A stretch of 64,000 bases of DNA from Armatimonadota bacterium (GCA_031432545.1 JAVKGX010000005.1:62001-126000), one strand, 5' to 3'. Positions 9,279-20,322 are shown, counted from the stretch's first letter. Notes: generated from the letters alone by a model not told the origin. Numbers and translations are program-made.

Positions 9279-9291
9279 AAATCCGAACATT
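9279..9291 (+). promoter_or_regulatory. PurBox-like PurR operator before the purine permease
   Basis: AAATCCGAACATT matches at every position the Bacillus subtilis PurBox consensus AWWWCCGAACWWT. A weaker copy, CAATCCGAAC, lies at 9374-9383 near the permease ribosome site. Both are in the same orientation, unlike the usual inverted pair. The target gene is an AzgA/PbuG-type purine permease, a known kind of PurR target. Confidence 0.5.
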
Positions 9292-9402
9292 ATCGGTCAC
9301 AGCCCCTGGCGCCGCGCGTCCGCGCTGACCTACGATCCGCTTGTGGGGGCGATCGCCGTGCAGATCGTTCTACCAATCCGAACGCAGAGGGGGGTGGGAC
9401 CT

Positions 9403-10806
9403 TTGGCAGAAGCCGTTCGGGAGCCGGCAGCCGCGGGCGGGTGGCTGGAGAACACGTTCCGTCTGAGCGAACGCGGGACCACCGCGACCACCGAGATCCG
9501 CGCGGGGTTGGCGACGTTCATGGTCATGGCTTACATCATCTTCGTCAACCCCAGCATCCTGGGACAGATCGCCGACCCCACGGGCGAGAGGCTGGCGTTT
9601 CCGGCCGTGCTCACCGTCACGTGCCTGACCGCCGGGATCCTCTCGATCCTCATGGGCCTGTGGTCGAACTACCCGTTCGCCCTGGCGCCCGGCATGGGTC
9701 TCAACGCGGTCGTGGCGTTCCAGCTGGTGGGATCGCTCAAACTGACCTGGCCGCAGGCGATGACGGTCATCTTTCTGGAAGGCTTGGTCATCCTGCTGCT
9801 GGTGCTGACGCGGTTCCGGGAGGCGGTGATGGATGCCATCCCGATGTCGCTGAAGCGCGCGATCGGGGTGGGCATTGGGCTGTTCATCGCGCTGATCGGA
9901 TTCGTCAACGCGGGCTTCGTCGTCCCGGGGCAGGGGGTCCCGGTCAGCTTGGGCCACCTGAGGGCGCTGCCGATCACGGTCTTCGTCGTCGGTCTGTTGA
10001 TCACCGGGTGGCTGCTCGCCCGCCGCGTGAAGGGCGCCCTGCTGTGGGGGATCCTGCTGACGACCGCCGTTGCGATCGTCGCGAACTACCTGTGGGGAGG
10101 CGGGCGCGCGTTCGGTGCGTCGGCGGTCCTGCCCGCTCAGTGGATCGGCGCGCCGCAGGGGCTGGTGGGCGACGGCCGGATCTTCGGCCGTGTGGACTTC
10201 GCCTTCTTCGCCACGCTCGGCGTGGCCACCGCGGTTCTGGTGGTGTTCTCGATCATGCTGGCTGACTTCTTCGACACGATGGGCACGGTCGTGGGCATCA
10301 GCAGCGAGGCGGGTTTCCTGGACGAGCGCGGCAAGCTGCCCGGCATCCGGAGAGTCCTGGTTGTGGACTCGCTGGGGGCGGCGTTCGGCGGATTCGCCAA
10401 CAGCAGCAGCAACACGACCTACATCGAGAGCGCGGCCGGCGTGGCCGAAGGCGGGCGCACCGGCCTGACGTCGGTGGTCGTGGGCGTGCTGTTCTTGCTG
10501 GCAATGTTCCTCAATCCGCTGGCCGGCATCATCCCCGCGCAGGCCACCGCGCCGGCGCTGATCCTGGTGGGGTTCTTCATGATGACCATCGTGAAGGACA
10601 TCCCGTGGGCGAACTACGACGAGGCGATCCCCGCGTTCGTCACGATGCTCGTGATGCCGTTCACCTACTCGATCACCAACGGCATCGGTGCTGGCTTCAT
10701 CGTCTACACCGTCCTGAAGCTGCTGAGCGGCAAGATCCGAGAGGTACACCCCCTCATGTTGGTCTCGTCGCTGGCGTTCGTGATCTACTTCCTCAACCCA
10801 GCCTAG
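9403..10806 (+). CDS. NCS2/AzgA-family purine (adenine/guanine/hypoxanthine) permease
   Basis: This is a polytopic membrane protein of 467 residues with about 12-14 hydrophobic segments. Family marks are FVNPSIL early, LAPGMGLNAVVAF, the ADFFDTMGT segment and NTTYIESAAGVAEGGRTG, all typical of the AzgA/PbuG subgroup that imports purine bases with protons. The start is placed at a TTG, 7 nt after an AGAGGGGGGT site. In-frame GTG codons at 9343 and 9358 would lengthen it but lack a ribosome site. A PurBox-like motif upstream fits purine-responsive control. It stands apart from the lysC operon. Confidence 0.92.
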   Translation: MAEAVREPAAAGGWLENTFRLSERGTTATTEIRAGLATFMVMAYIIFVNPSILGQIADPTGERLAFPAVLTVTCLTAGILSILMGLWSNYPFALAPGMGLNAVVAFQLVGSLKLTWPQAMTVIFLEGLVILLLVLTRFREAVMDAIPMSLKRAIGVGIGLFIALIGFVNAGFVVPGQGVPVSLGHLRALPITVFVVGLLITGWLLARRVKGALLWGILLTTAVAIVANYLWGGGRAFGASAVLPAQWIGAPQGLVGDGRIFGRVDFAFFATLGVATAVLVVFSIMLADFFDTMGTVVGISSEAGFLDERGKLPGIRRVLVVDSLGAAFGGFANSSSNTTYIESAAGVAEGGRTGLTSVVVGVLFLLAMFLNPLAGIIPAQATAPALILVGFFMMTIVKDIPWANYDEAIPAFVTMLVMPFTYSITNGIGAGFIVYTVLKLLSGKIREVHPLMLVSSLAFVIYFLNPA

Positions 10807-10814
10807 CCGCCACG

Positions 10815-10853
10815 GGTTCCTGGAACCGGTACCTGGAACCGGTACCAGGAACC
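10815..10853. repeat. Two 13-bp tandem repeats inside an inverted repeat
   Basis: CCTGGAACCGGTA occurs twice head-to-tail (10819-10831, 10832-10844) and is followed by CCAGGAACC. The outer GGTTCCTGG and CCAGGAACC can pair. It lies 9 nt after the permease stop. It could act as a transcript 3' end, but it has no T-run. It is 18 nt before the LexA box. Confidence 0.6.
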
Positions 10854-10870
10854 CCCCTTGCATCTTATAG

Positions 10871-10884
10871 CGAACGTATGTACG
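10871..10884 (+). promoter_or_regulatory. LexA (SOS) box controlling imuA'-imuB-dnaE2
   Basis: CGAACGTATGTACG differs at one position from the Gram-positive LexA consensus CGAACNNNNGTTCG. It sits in a larger imperfect palindrome that opens TATAGCG and closes CGCTATA (10867-10890). It precedes a mutasome cassette, the expected kind of SOS target. Confidence 0.75.
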
Positions 10885-10962
10885 CTATATGGGCCAGGAC
10901 GGGACCTCGGCCATTCCTCGTCTTCCGCCGCCCTGGACGCTACCGGAAACGCGACCCGATCC

Positions 10963-11568
10963 GTGCTGGATCCCGAACAGGTTCTCCTCGCTCCGTCGCG
11001 GCACCCGGTGCCGGCACCCGGCTGGTGCTTTCCCGCGGTGGCCGGACGTCTGGTGGAGGTCTCGGGCGCAGGGGAAGGCATCGGGCTCACCCTGGCGTTC
11101 GGGCTCGCATGGGATGCGCAGCGGCGGATCGAGCCGGTGGCGTGGGTCACCACCGCGGACAACTCGTTCTTCCCGCCCGACGCGGCGCAGACCGGTGTGG
11201 ACCTGCAATCCCTGGTCGTGGTTCGGCTCTGTGACCCACGGTCAGTCGGCCGTGCCGCCGACCGGCTGGTGCGGTCAGGCGCGTTCGGGCTGGTGGTGCT
11301 GGACTTGGGTCGTGCCGATCTGCCGGTCCCGCTCCAGGCACGCCTCGCCGGCCTCGCTCACAGACACCTCTCCGCCGTCGTCTGCCTGACGGAGAAATCC
11401 GGCGAAGCCCCTTCTCTGGGGCCCCTGATTTCCCTGCGGGTGCAGGGCCGGCGGCAGATCGTCGCTCCGGGCCGTTTTCGCTGTGAGGCCCGGGTCGTCA
11501 AGGACAAGCGGCGGGGTCCGACCTGGGAGCATGTGGAGGACTACGTTGGGCCGGATGGCCTGTACTGA
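10963..11568 (+). CDS. imuA: ImuA-like RecA-related protein of the mutasome
   Basis: This roughly 201-residue protein is called mainly from position, directly before imuB and dnaE2, and from a degenerate RecA-like core. A Walker-A-like segment (VEVSGAGEGIGLTLAFGLA) lacks the Lys-Thr/Ser of a working P-loop. A strand-Asp segment (FGLVVLDLG) follows. ImuA proteins assist ImuB and DnaE2 in damage-induced mutagenesis. The frame is open back to 10858 but that would cover the LexA box, so the GTG at 10963 was chosen; its ribosome site is weak. The stop overlaps the imuB start. It could also be described simply as a RecA-fold SOS protein of unknown role. Confidence 0.7.
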   Translation: MLDPEQVLLAPSRHPVPAPGWCFPAVAGRLVEVSGAGEGIGLTLAFGLAWDAQRRIEPVAWVTTADNSFFPPDAAQTGVDLQSLVVVRLCDPRSVGRAADRLVRSGAFGLVVLDLGRADLPVPLQARLAGLAHRHLSAVVCLTEKSGEAPSLGPLISLRVQGRRQIVAPGRFRCEARVVKDKRRGPTWEHVEDYVGPDGLY

Positions 11569-13039
11569 CGTGAGGGCCCTCCCCCTGCAGATCCTGCTGC
11601 GGGCGCACCCAGAGTGGCAGGGCTGCGCGGTGGCCGTCGTGGAGGAGGATGCGCCGCACAGCCCGGTACTGTGGGTGAACGAGCGGGCACGGCGCGCGGG
11701 CATCCTTCCGGGCTTACGGTACGCCACCGCGCTCTCGCTCGCCCACGATCTGCGCGCCGGTGCGGTTTCGGCATCGGAGGTTGCACACACCATCGAGACG
11801 CTCGCTGTGCGGCTGCGAAGGTTTGCGCCGGGCATCGAGCCGTCCGCAGCCGAACCAGGCGTGTTCTGGCTGGACGGCTCCGGACTCGACCTCCTCTATC
11901 CGTCGCCGGCCGACTGGGCCAGAGCCGTACGGCAGGACCTCCAGCGAGTGGGATTTCGGGCGTCGGTGGCGGTCGGCTTCACGCGGTTCGGGACGTACGC
12001 GGTGGCGCGATCGCACGACGGCGTGATCGTCTTCGACGATCCATACAGCGAGCAGGAGACAGCCCGCAGGGTCCGCCTGGCGGAGCTGGATACGGATCCA
12101 GACCTGCGCGACGCGCTCGACAGGCTCGGGGTGCGGACTGTGGACGACTTCCTGCGTCTGCCCCTCGAAGGCGTGCGGGAGCGGTTCGGACCCCAGGCCC
12201 ACCGTCTGCACCAAATGGCCTCCGGTGACCTCCCGGCGCCGCTGCGCCCGCTTCCGGAAGTCCGACCGGTACAGCGGCGGCTCGTCCTGGACAACCCGGA
12301 GACGGACCGGACGCGGCTGCTGTTCGCGATCAAGCGGCTGCTTGCACCGATGCTCGCGGCATTGGGCTCGCGGGGCCAGGCGCTGGTCGAGTTGGAACTG
12401 CGGCTGCGACCGGACGGAGCGAGGTGGCGGACGCACAACATCCGGCCGGCCTCACCGACCCTCGACGAACTGCGGATCCTGGACCTCGTGCGCCTGAGGC
12501 TGGAATCGGAGGTCGGGAATCGGGGATCTGTCGGATACTCCGAGATCGTGCTCACCGCGCGCGGTACGGATGCTCCAGCCGAGCAGGTCGGGTTCTTTCC
12601 TGCTCACCCGCACCGCGACCTAGAAGCGGCCGACCGCGCGCTGGCGCGCCTGCGTACCGAGTTCGGCGAGGCGGCCGTGGTCCGGGCCGTCGTCTGCGAC
12701 GGGCACCTGCCGGAGGCGCAGTTCGCGTGGGAGCCGATCGACGCCGTCACGCTCCCCCGCCCGGGGGTCGGGATGCCTGCGGCGGTGCGGCGGATCTTCA
12801 GCAAGCCGATTCCGCTGCCCTCCCCGCCGCGAGATGTGCGCGACGATGGGTGGCTGATCCTGGGTGTGGAGGGCGGGGCGGTCACCGATCTGTGGGGTCC
12901 CTACGTCGTGTCCGGCGGCTGGTGGCGGCGCGAGGTCCACCGGGAGTACTACTTCGTCCGCACGAAAAGAGGGCACCTGCTGTGGGTGTACTACGACCGC
13001 GTCCGCCGCCGCTGGTTCTGGCACGGGCGGGTGGAGTAG
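11546..13039 (+). CDS. imuB: ImuB-like inactive Y-family DNA polymerase
   Basis: The 497-residue protein has a Y-family palm/fingers core at residues about 4-230, with [21 protein letters not shown] matching the fingers and [18 protein letters not shown] the helix-hairpin-helix, then a C-terminal little-finger and tail. The active-site block usually read SxDE is replaced by WLDGSG, and the N-terminal DxD by TDVR. This fits ImuB, which is catalytically dead and acts as an adaptor between the beta clamp and DnaE2. The start is a TTG six bases after GGAGG; an ATG at 11555 is the alternative. It overlaps the ImuA-like gene and is 10 nt before dnaE2. Confidence 0.85.
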   Translation: MGRMACTDVRALPLQILLRAHPEWQGCAVAVVEEDAPHSPVLWVNERARRAGILPGLRYATALSLAHDLRAGAVSASEVAHTIETLAVRLRRFAPGIEPSAAEPGVFWLDGSGLDLLYPSPADWARAVRQDLQRVGFRASVAVGFTRFGTYAVARSHDGVIVFDDPYSEQETARRVRLAELDTDPDLRDALDRLGVRTVDDFLRLPLEGVRERFGPQAHRLHQMASGDLPAPLRPLPEVRPVQRRLVLDNPETDRTRLLFAIKRLLAPMLAALGSRGQALVELELRLRPDGARWRTHNIRPASPTLDELRILDLVRLRLESEVGNRGSVGYSEIVLTARGTDAPAEQVGFFPAHPHRDLEAADRALARLRTEFGEAAVVRAVVCDGHLPEAQFAWEPIDAVTLPRPGVGMPAAVRRIFSKPIPLPSPPRDVRDDGWLILGVEGGAVTDLWGPYVVSGGWWRREVHREYYFVRTKRGHLLWVYYDRVRRRWFWHGRVE

Positions 13040-13049
13040 CGCGTCCGCC

Positions 13050-16000
13050 GTGGCGTACGTTCCGCTGTGGTGCAAGTCCAACTTCTCGTTCTTGGAAGGG
13101 GCGAGCCATCCCGACGAACTGGTCGAACAGGCGCACCGACTCGGACTGCGGTCGCTGGCGCTCACCGACCGCGACGGGGTGTACGGCGTCGTGCGCGCCC
13201 ACGTCCGCGCGCGTGATCTCGGTGTCCACCTGATCGTCGGATCGGAGGTGACAGTGACAGACGGTGCGACGATCGTCCTGCTGGTGCAGGACCGGACCGG
13301 ATACGCCAACCTCTGCCGCCTCGTCACAGCGGGCCGCCTGCGCTCCCCTAAGGGCACGTCTTCGGTCACCTGGGAAGAAGTCTGCACGCACGCGGGGGGC
13401 CTGATCGCCCTGTGGGGCAATGGCAGCCATCGGTCGGCCGCGGGCCGCCGATCCGCTACTTCCGCCTGCCCGCTGCCTGCGCTGCACGATGCGTTCGGCG
13501 ACCGGCTGTACGCGGTGGTCGCCCGGCACCGGCGGGCCGAGGAGGTGCGGACGGAGGCATGGGTGCGGGAGCAGGCTGCACACTACGGGACCCCGGTGGT
13601 CGCCGCGACCGAGGTGCTCTACCACACGCCGTCGCGCCGTCCGGCGCAGGACGTCCTGACGTGCATCCGATATGGCGTCGCGCTCGCTGCGGCGGGGCGG
13701 CGGATCCGGCCCAACGCCGAGCACGACCTGAAATCCCCCCACGCCTTTCGCTCGCTGTTCGCCGACGACCCATCCGCCGTGGCCCGCACCGAGGAGGTGG
13801 CCGCGCGCTGCACCTTCTCGCTGACCGAACTGCGGTACCGCTATCCTGCACAGCGCCTGCCGGACGGGACGAACCCCTCGCAGTGGCTGCGGCACCTGAC
13901 GTTTGCCGGAGCGCGCGCACGTTACGGCGACCGCCTCCCGGATGCGGTCGCATCGCAGCTGGAGCGGGAACTCGCCCTGATCGAGGAACTGGACTATGGC
14001 GGGTACTTCCTGACGATGTGGGAGATCGTCGAGTTCTGCCGCCACCGGGGCATCCTCTGCCAGGGGCGCGGATCGGCGGCGAATTCGACGGTCTGCTACT
14101 GCCTGGGCATCACCCAGGTCGACCCCGAGCGCGTGGAGCTGCTGTTCGAGCGTTTCTTATCCCGGGAGCGGGCCGAACCGCCCGACATCGACCTGGACAT
14201 CCAGCACAACCGGCGCGAGGAGGTGATCCAGTTCGTCTACGACCGGTACGGGCGAGAGCGGGCGGCGATGGTCGCCAACGTCGTCCGCTACCGCGCACGG
14301 TCCGCGGTACGCGACGTGGGAAAGGCCCTGGGCCTGCCGCCGACCTCGCTGGACCGGCTGGCGCGGATGCTGTTGCATTCCGACGCCCCGGACCCTCGGG
14401 CGCTCGTCGAGGCCGGGCTCGACCCGGCGGTACCCGGGCACGAGCACCTGATGCGGCTGGCGGCCGAGATCCAGGGCTTCCCGCGGCACCTCTCGATTCA
14501 CCCCGGGGGTTTCCTGCTCGGCGGCGAACCGGTCTGCGAGATCGTACCGGTCGAGCGGGCGGCGATGCCCGGCCGTACCGTGATCCAGTGGGACAAAGAC
14601 GACCTCGAGGACCTGGGGCTGTTCAAGGTCGACCTGCTGGGGCTCGGCGCGCTCACCCACCTCGACCTGTGCTTCGATCTGCTGAAGCGACACCGCGGCG
14701 TGGAACTGTCGATGGCGACGATCCCGCCCGACGACCCACAGACGTTCGACATGATCTCCCGCGGGGACACCGTGGGTGTCTTCCAGATCGAGAGCCGCGC
14801 GCAGATGGCGATGTTGCCCCGGCTGCGACCGCAGAACTTCTACGACCTGGTGGTCCAGATCAGCATCGTCCGGCCGGGGCCGATCACCGGCGGCATGGTG
14901 CACCCCTACCTGCGGCGCCGCAGCGGCATCGAACCCGTGGACTACCCGCATCCCTGTCTGGAACCGGTGCTGCGCAAGACCCTGGGTGTGCCGCTGTTCC
15001 AAGAACAGGTGATGCGGCTGGCGGTCACGGCCGCCGACTACACGCCCGGCGAGGCCGACCAGTTGCGCCGCGACATGGCGGCGTGGCGAAGGACCGGCCG
15101 CATCGAGCGACACCGCGAGCGGCTGATCTCCCGTATGCAGGCCAAGGGGATCGCGCCCGAGTTCGCCGAGCGCGTCTTCCAGCAGATCTGCGGCTTCGGC
15201 GAGTATGGCTTCCCCGAGTCTCACGCGGCCAGTTTCGCCCTGATCGCCTACGCGGCGGCCTACCTGAAATGCCACTACCCGGCGGAGTTCGTCTGCGCTC
15301 TGCTCAACGCCCAGCCGATGGGGTTCTATGCGCCGGCGACAATCGTCGAGGACGCCCGGCGTCACGGCGTCGCGGTGCTGCCGGTAGACGTGCTCCACAG
15401 CGAGTGGGGGTGTACCCTCGAACCTGGGGCTTACGCCGTCCGGATGGGCCTCCGCTACGTCAAAGGGCTGGGGGAGGGGGACTGGCGGCGGATCGCATCC
15501 GCCCGCGCGCGCTCGCCGTTCGTTTCCCTCGACGACTTCGTCCGCCGCACGGGACTGGACGAAGGCGCGCTGGTGGCGCTGGCGGAAGCCGGCGCGTTCG
15601 AGGGGTTCGGGATCGATCGCCGGCAGGCCCTGTGGCAGGTCCGGGCGCTCCTCAGGCGGCGCGGGATCTCGCTGCCCATCCGGATCCGGGAACGGATCCC
15701 CGCGTTCGCGGCGCTGAGCCGGTTCGAGGAAGTGGCGTGGGACTACGACCGCACGTCCCACAGCCCCCGCGGCCACCCTTTGGAGCCGCTACGGGAGGAG
15801 CTGCGCGCGCTGGGGCTGCCGGATGCCCGAACGGTGCAGTCCATGCTGGACGGTACGAGGGTGCGTTACGCCGGGCTGGTGATCTGTCGGCAGACCCCGG
15901 GGACCGCGTCGGGCGTGACGTTCATGACGCTGGAGGACGAGACCGGCTTCGTGAACCTCGTCGTCTGGCCGTCGGTGTTCGAGACGTATTCCGCGCTGGC

Positions 16001-16133
16001 CAAGGCGGCCGCGTTTTTGGGTACGAGTGGGTATGTCCAGAAGCAACAGGGTGTCGTGCACATCGTCTGCGAATCCCTGTGGCGACCCCGGTTGCGCCGC
16101 CCGCCTGCCCCCACCAGCCGCGACTTCCGCTGA
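13050..16133 (+). CDS. dnaE2: Error-prone DNA polymerase III alpha subunit DnaE2
   Basis: This C-family polymerase of 1027 residues copies damaged DNA in the SOS response. A PHP domain opens it ([19 protein letters not shown], then [11 protein letters not shown]). The palm has [17 protein letters not shown] and the catalytic triad region [14 protein letters not shown]. Fingers and beta-binding regions follow ([34 protein letters not shown]). A C-terminal OB fold ([26 protein letters not shown]) is present. The length and motifs match DnaE2, not replicative DnaE1. The GTG start lies 10 nt after imuB. The cassette should be controlled by the LexA box. Confidence 0.95.
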   Translation: MAYVPLWCKSNFSFLEGASHPDELVEQAHRLGLRSLALTDRDGVYGVVRAHVRARDLGVHLIVGSEVTVTDGATIVLLVQDRTGYANLCRLVTAGRLRSPKGTSSVTWEEVCTHAGGLIALWGNGSHRSAAGRRSATSACPLPALHDAFGDRLYAVVARHRRAEEVRTEAWVREQAAHYGTPVVAATEVLYHTPSRRPAQDVLTCIRYGVALAAAGRRIRPNAEHDLKSPHAFRSLFADDPSAVARTEEVAARCTFSLTELRYRYPAQRLPDGTNPSQWLRHLTFAGARARYGDRLPDAVASQLERELALIEELDYGGYFLTMWEIVEFCRHRGILCQGRGSAANSTVCYCLGITQVDPERVELLFERFLSRERAEPPDIDLDIQHNRREEVIQFVYDRYGRERAAMVANVVRYRARSAVRDVGKALGLPPTSLDRLARMLLHSDAPDPRALVEAGLDPAVPGHEHLMRLAAEIQGFPRHLSIHPGGFLLGGEPVCEIVPVERAAMPGRTVIQWDKDDLEDLGLFKVDLLGLGALTHLDLCFDLLKRHRGVELSMATIPPDDPQTFDMISRGDTVGVFQIESRAQMAMLPRLRPQNFYDLVVQISIVRPGPITGGMVHPYLRRRSGIEPVDYPHPCLEPVLRKTLGVPLFQEQVMRLAVTAADYTPGEADQLRRDMAAWRRTGRIERHRERLISRMQAKGIAPEFAERVFQQICGFGEYGFPESHAASFALIAYAAAYLKCHYPAEFVCALLNAQPMGFYAPATIVEDARRHGVAVLPVDVLHSEWGCTLEPGAYAVRMGLRYVKGLGEGDWRRIASARARSPFVSLDDFVRRTGLDEGALVALAEAGAFEGFGIDRRQALWQVRALLRRRGISLPIRIRERIPAFAALSRFEEVAWDYDRTSHSPRGHPLEPLREELRALGLPDARTVQSMLDGTRVRYAGLVICRQTPGTASGVTFMTLEDETGFVNLVVWPSVFETYSALAKAAAFLGTSGYVQKQQGVVHIVCESLWRPRLRRPPAPTSRDFR

Positions 16134-16145
16134 CCGTCCGGTCGG

Positions 16146-17048
16146 CTACCGCTTCCGCCAGATCAGCTTGCCGGACTCCACGAGCGCTTCCGCTGCCCCT
16201 TCCCGGGCGAGGTGGACGAGGTGCGCCAGCACGGTGGCGTGCATCAACACGTACGTCGACAGGTTGGTGGGCGGTGTCTTCAGCCGGGCGGTGACGGCGT
16301 GGACGACCTCGCTCGTGGTACCGCCGAGGGCTTCGCGCACGATGTCCGATGCTCGGCGCACCGCCGCGAGGTTGCGCGCCGCCACGCCCTCGATCTCCTC
16401 CCGGGGGACCGGTTCGCCGTGGCCGGGGACGAACCACGCGTAGTCCCAGCCGGGCAGCCGCGCCAGCGTGGCGATCTGTCCGGCGACGTCGTGCGCGAAG
16501 GGGATCTGGTACTTGTCCAGTACCTCCGGACCGAAGAAGGCGTCCGCCGCGTAGCACACCGCTCCGCATCCGATCGCGGCCTGCCGGATCGCGTGCCCGT
16601 CGGCTCGGTGCACTGCGAGGCCAACGCCCGCGACGTGGAGTTCCCCGTCGGTCGTCTCGTAAACGTGATCGACCGGCGAGGGCTTGGCCATCAACCACTT
16701 GTTGAGCATCTCCGGCATCGGGGAGGCTCCGCTCATCAGGTACGCCGGCTCCAGGTAGGGGTAGCGCAGGATGGCCTCCTCGACGGCCGGCGCCCACACC
16801 GGGGCACCGAGGTTGCGGACCAGGTAGTCGTTGCCCCCGTAGTGGTCGGCGTGGGAGTGCGTGTTGACGATCGCGCGCAGCGTCAGGCCGCGGGCTGCCA
16901 GGGCCTTGCGGATCGTCCGTCCGTAGTCGGCGTCCGCCCCGGTATCGATCAGGACCGCTCCGCCGTCGGCGGTCGCCACGACCCCGACGTTGACCGCACC
17001 CGGGAGGTAGCCGGAGCCGCCGGTCAGCTCGATGACGTCTGCCACCAC
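16146..17048 (-). CDS. Metallo-beta-lactamase-fold hydrolase
   Basis: This 300-residue protein carries the MBL metal motif THSHADHYGGN, the later ligand region YAADAFF, and FVPGHGEPV near the C-terminal third. No signal peptide is clear. Similar proteins include glyoxalase-II-like and SoxH-like enzymes, so the substrate is open. A C-terminal helical part (about residues 205-300) may serve in dimerisation or substrate choice. It runs toward dnaE2 with 12 nt between the stops. Its ATG lies 142 nt downstream of the msrA stop on the same strand, so it may be the second gene of that unit. Confidence 0.85.
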   Translation of the reverse strand: MVADVIELTGGSGYLPGAVNVGVVATADGGAVLIDTGADADYGRTIRKALAARGLTLRAIVNTHSHADHYGGNDYLVRNLGAPVWAPAVEEAILRYPYLEPAYLMSGASPMPEMLNKWLMAKPSPVDHVYETTDGELHVAGVGLAVHRADGHAIRQAAIGCGAVCYAADAFFGPEVLDKYQIPFAHDVAGQIATLARLPGWDYAWFVPGHGEPVPREEIEGVAARNLAAVRRASDIVREALGGTTSEVVHAVTARLKTPPTNLSTYVLMHATVLAHLVHLAREGAAEALVESGKLIWRKR

Positions 17049-17190
17049 GGCCCCTCGGTCACGCCCCCATGCCCCCCATGCATCGATGGTTTCCTTCTCA
17101 GTCTACGGATGGGTTTGCGGGTGACGGAGCGGCCGCAGACTTCCAGGCGGTGCCCGGCGCGACGAAGGGGGACCCGCAACACCGCGAACC

Positions 17191-17742
17191 CTACACCATC
17201 TTCAGCCTGTCGAGGTGCTCCCTGCGGAACTTGGCGACCTTGGGTGCTACGACCGCCCGGCAGTAGGGCTGGTCGGGGTTGCGGCGGAAGTACTCCTGGT
17301 GGTAGTCCTCCGCAGGGTAGAACGCCTGCAGCGGCGTGACCTCGGTCACGATGGGATCGTCCCAGATCCCTCGGGATCCCAGTTCCTCGATCACCTGCTC
17401 GGCGATCCGGCGCTGTCGGTCGTCGTGGTAGAAGATCGCCGATCGGTACTGCGGGCCGACGTCGGGGCCCTGTCGGTCCGGGGTCGTCGGGTCGTGGATC
17501 GCGAAGAAGATCTGCAGGAGGTCCCGGTACGAGATGACCTCCGGGTCGAAGGTCACCTGCACGACCTCTGCGTGTCCGGTGGTGCCCGTGCAGACCTGCT
17601 CGTAGGCGGGGTTGGGTACGTGACCGCCGGCATAGCCGGAGACGACGTTCACCACGCCCCGCACCTCGTCGAAGACGGCTTCCAGACACCAGAAGCAGCC
17701 GCCGGCCAGTGTGGCGACCTCATTTCGCCCCACAATGTCCAT
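17191..17742 (-). CDS. msrA: Peptide methionine-(S)-S-oxide reductase
   Basis: It reduces methionine sulfoxide (S-form) in oxidised proteins. The 183-residue protein has the GCFWC catalytic motif with the active Cys at residue 16, the glycine-rich SGYAGG, the GHAEVVQVTFDP block and YHQEYF. A second Cys in the QPYCRAVV segment could serve in recycling. The upstream region (17743-17873) is divergent from the SnoaL-like gene and should hold both promoters, though none was clear. Confidence 0.96.
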   Translation of the reverse strand: MDIVGRNEVATLAGGCFWCLEAVFDEVRGVVNVVSGYAGGHVPNPAYEQVCTGTTGHAEVVQVTFDPEVISYRDLLQIFFAIHDPTTPDRQGPDVGPQYRSAIFYHDDRQRRIAEQVIEELGSRGIWDDPIVTEVTPLQAFYPAEDYHQEYFRRNPDQPYCRAVVAPKVAKFRREHLDRLKMV

Positions 17743-17873
17743 TGTACGACATGCCGCCGGCGCCGCATGCAGTTCCTCCGTGCTCTTGACCGAGGGCGCA
17801 GACCAGGTACCGTCGAGGGAGAAGGACGGGGGCGTCCACTCGGCGAACGCACCGTCCGGCGGGGAGGCGGAGG

Positions 17874-18335
17874 ATGGCAGACGCGACGATCCAGGAGCGG
17901 CTGGACTGGCGGATCACGCCCGAGCTGTACGAGAAGATCCGGCGCCTGTGGATCCAACACTCGAAGGCGGAGGACGCGCGGGACCTGCAGGGGTTGATCG
18001 ACACCCTCTCGCCCGACTGCGTCTACGAGATCGTGCCGACCGGGCATCGCTGGGAGGGCCACAACGGGGCGCGCGACTTCTACCTGAGTTTCCTGGCTGC
18101 GTTCCCCGACGTGCACTTCCGCATGACGGACATCGTGATCGGCCCCCAGGGCGTCATCGAGGTTGCGGAGATGACCGGGACCCACCGGGGACCATGGATG
18201 GGTGTCGCGCCGACGGGCCGGTCGGCGCGCCTGACGATCCTCATATACTTCCCGTGGGATCCGCAACACGAGAAGTTCGCCGGCGAGCGGATCTACTTTG
18301 ACCGCCTGTCGCTGCGCGAGCAGGGCATCGCCTGA
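17874..18335 (+). CDS. SnoaL/NTF2-like protein
   Basis: This 153-residue protein is one NTF2-like cone. A first helix pair (residues 18-45) includes the frequent HSKAEDARD start. It is followed by LSPDCVYEIVPTGHRWEGHNGARDFY and the FPDVHFRMTDIVIG strand, a pattern shared with SnoaL-like cyclases and steroid isomerase-like proteins. The reaction is not predictable. A GGAGGCGGAGG site precedes the ATG. It is monocistronic and faces a small membrane protein. Confidence 0.75.
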   Translation: MADATIQERLDWRITPELYEKIRRLWIQHSKAEDARDLQGLIDTLSPDCVYEIVPTGHRWEGHNGARDFYLSFLAAFPDVHFRMTDIVIGPQGVIEVAEMTGTHRGPWMGVAPTGRSARLTILIYFPWDPQHEKFAGERIYFDRLSLREQGIA

Positions 18336-18385
18336 ACAGGCCCCGCACAGGGCGCCGGGAGCGGAAGGGGCTTGCAGGTTCGACG

Positions 18386-18556
18386 TCAGAACAACGGCTG
18401 GACGAGGACGATCCCGAGCAGCGCGAATGCTGCGCCCATGAAGACCCCGGCGATCGCGTGTTCCTCCTCCGGGACGCGAAGCGCGCGGAGGGAAGTCCAC
18501 GTCAGGCACATGCACCAGCCGAAGAGTACGGCGGTGGCGACGAGGAATTTCAGCAC
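18386..18556 (-). CDS. Small two-helix membrane protein of unknown function
   Basis: The 56-residue protein is two transmembrane helices: residues about 3-18 (LKFLVATAVLFGWCMCL) and 34-54 (AGVFMGAAFALLGIVLVQ). They are joined by a short polar loop RALRVPEEEH. The GTG start was chosen because a GGGGGG run lies six bases before it. An ATG 36 nt further upstream gives 68 residues but lacks a site. I do not recognise the family. It is downstream of the SPW-repeat gene on the same strand. Confidence 0.55.
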   Translation of the reverse strand: MLKFLVATAVLFGWCMCLTWTSLRALRVPEEEHAIAGVFMGAAFALLGIVLVQPLF

Positions 18557-18620
18557 GAAAACCCCCCGCAGGCCCCTATGGCCGCAGATCATACCATAGA
18601 CGTCTGCGAGGGTCCAGGAG

Positions 18621-18974
18621 TCAGCGGTGTGTCGCCGTCTCCCTGGGCAGTTCGCTGAACGCGAGCCAGGCGCAGATGGCGACCACCACCAGTCCCCCGA
18701 TCAGGGAGGTCCACATCGCGGCGGCGATGTCCGCAAAGCCCAGGACCCAGGGGGCGATCACGAACCAGACCCCGACGAGGCCGTTCACGTATTGGATCCA
18801 GACCTTGCGGCGCGCCTCTTCGTTCGTTGCCGCCCAGGCTCCCAGGATGACGAGGATCAAGCCGCCGACGATGCTCGTAGCCATCACGGTCTGCATGTGC
18901 TGGAGCCCGAGGACGAACGGCGCCGCGACGAACCACAGCCCGATCAGGAAGTTCAGCCAGTTGCCCCACACCAT
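18621..18974 (-). CDS. SPW-repeat membrane protein
   Basis: The 117-residue protein contains two copies of the SPW-type unit. NWLNFLIGLWFVAAPFVLG is at residues about 5-23 and VNGLVGVWFVIAPWVLGF at about 63-81. Each is followed by a second hydrophobic helix, so four transmembrane segments are predicted. The family is widespread in high-GC bacteria with no settled role. A strong AAAGGAGG site lies upstream of the ATG. TTGACA (reverse complement at 19049-19054) lies just after the ispG stop and may be the -35 of its own promoter. Confidence 0.8.
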   Translation of the reverse strand: MVWGNWLNFLIGLWFVAAPFVLGLQHMQTVMATSIVGGLILVILGAWAATNEEARRKVWIQYVNGLVGVWFVIAPWVLGFADIAAAMWTSLIGGLVVVAICAWLAFSELPRETATHR

Positions 18975-19059
18975 CCGGCTTCACCTCCTTTCCCTTACGG
19001 TTGGGGGTCTGCACCCCCATCTCTACCGGTAGCACCGGCGGGATCAGGTGTCAATCCTG

Positions 19060-20322
<1,263 letters not shown>

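Noticed and set aside
8037-10265. A 742-codon frame spanning lysC and the permease
   Set aside because: Crosses two genes with clear motifs in another frame; product is repetitive Arg/Gly.
9370-10863. A minus-strand 497-codon frame opposite the purine permease
   Set aside because: Charged, His/Asp/Gln-rich shadow of a membrane protein gene; no motif.
13412-16294. A plus-strand frame of 960 codons inside dnaE2
   Set aside because: Out of frame with the polymerase motifs and with a biased Arg/Gly/Pro composition.
16134-17190. A tRNA or CRISPR-like array near the MBL and msrA genes
   Set aside because: No cloverleaf, T-arm or regular repeats were found in the gaps here or elsewhere in the window apart from tmRNA.
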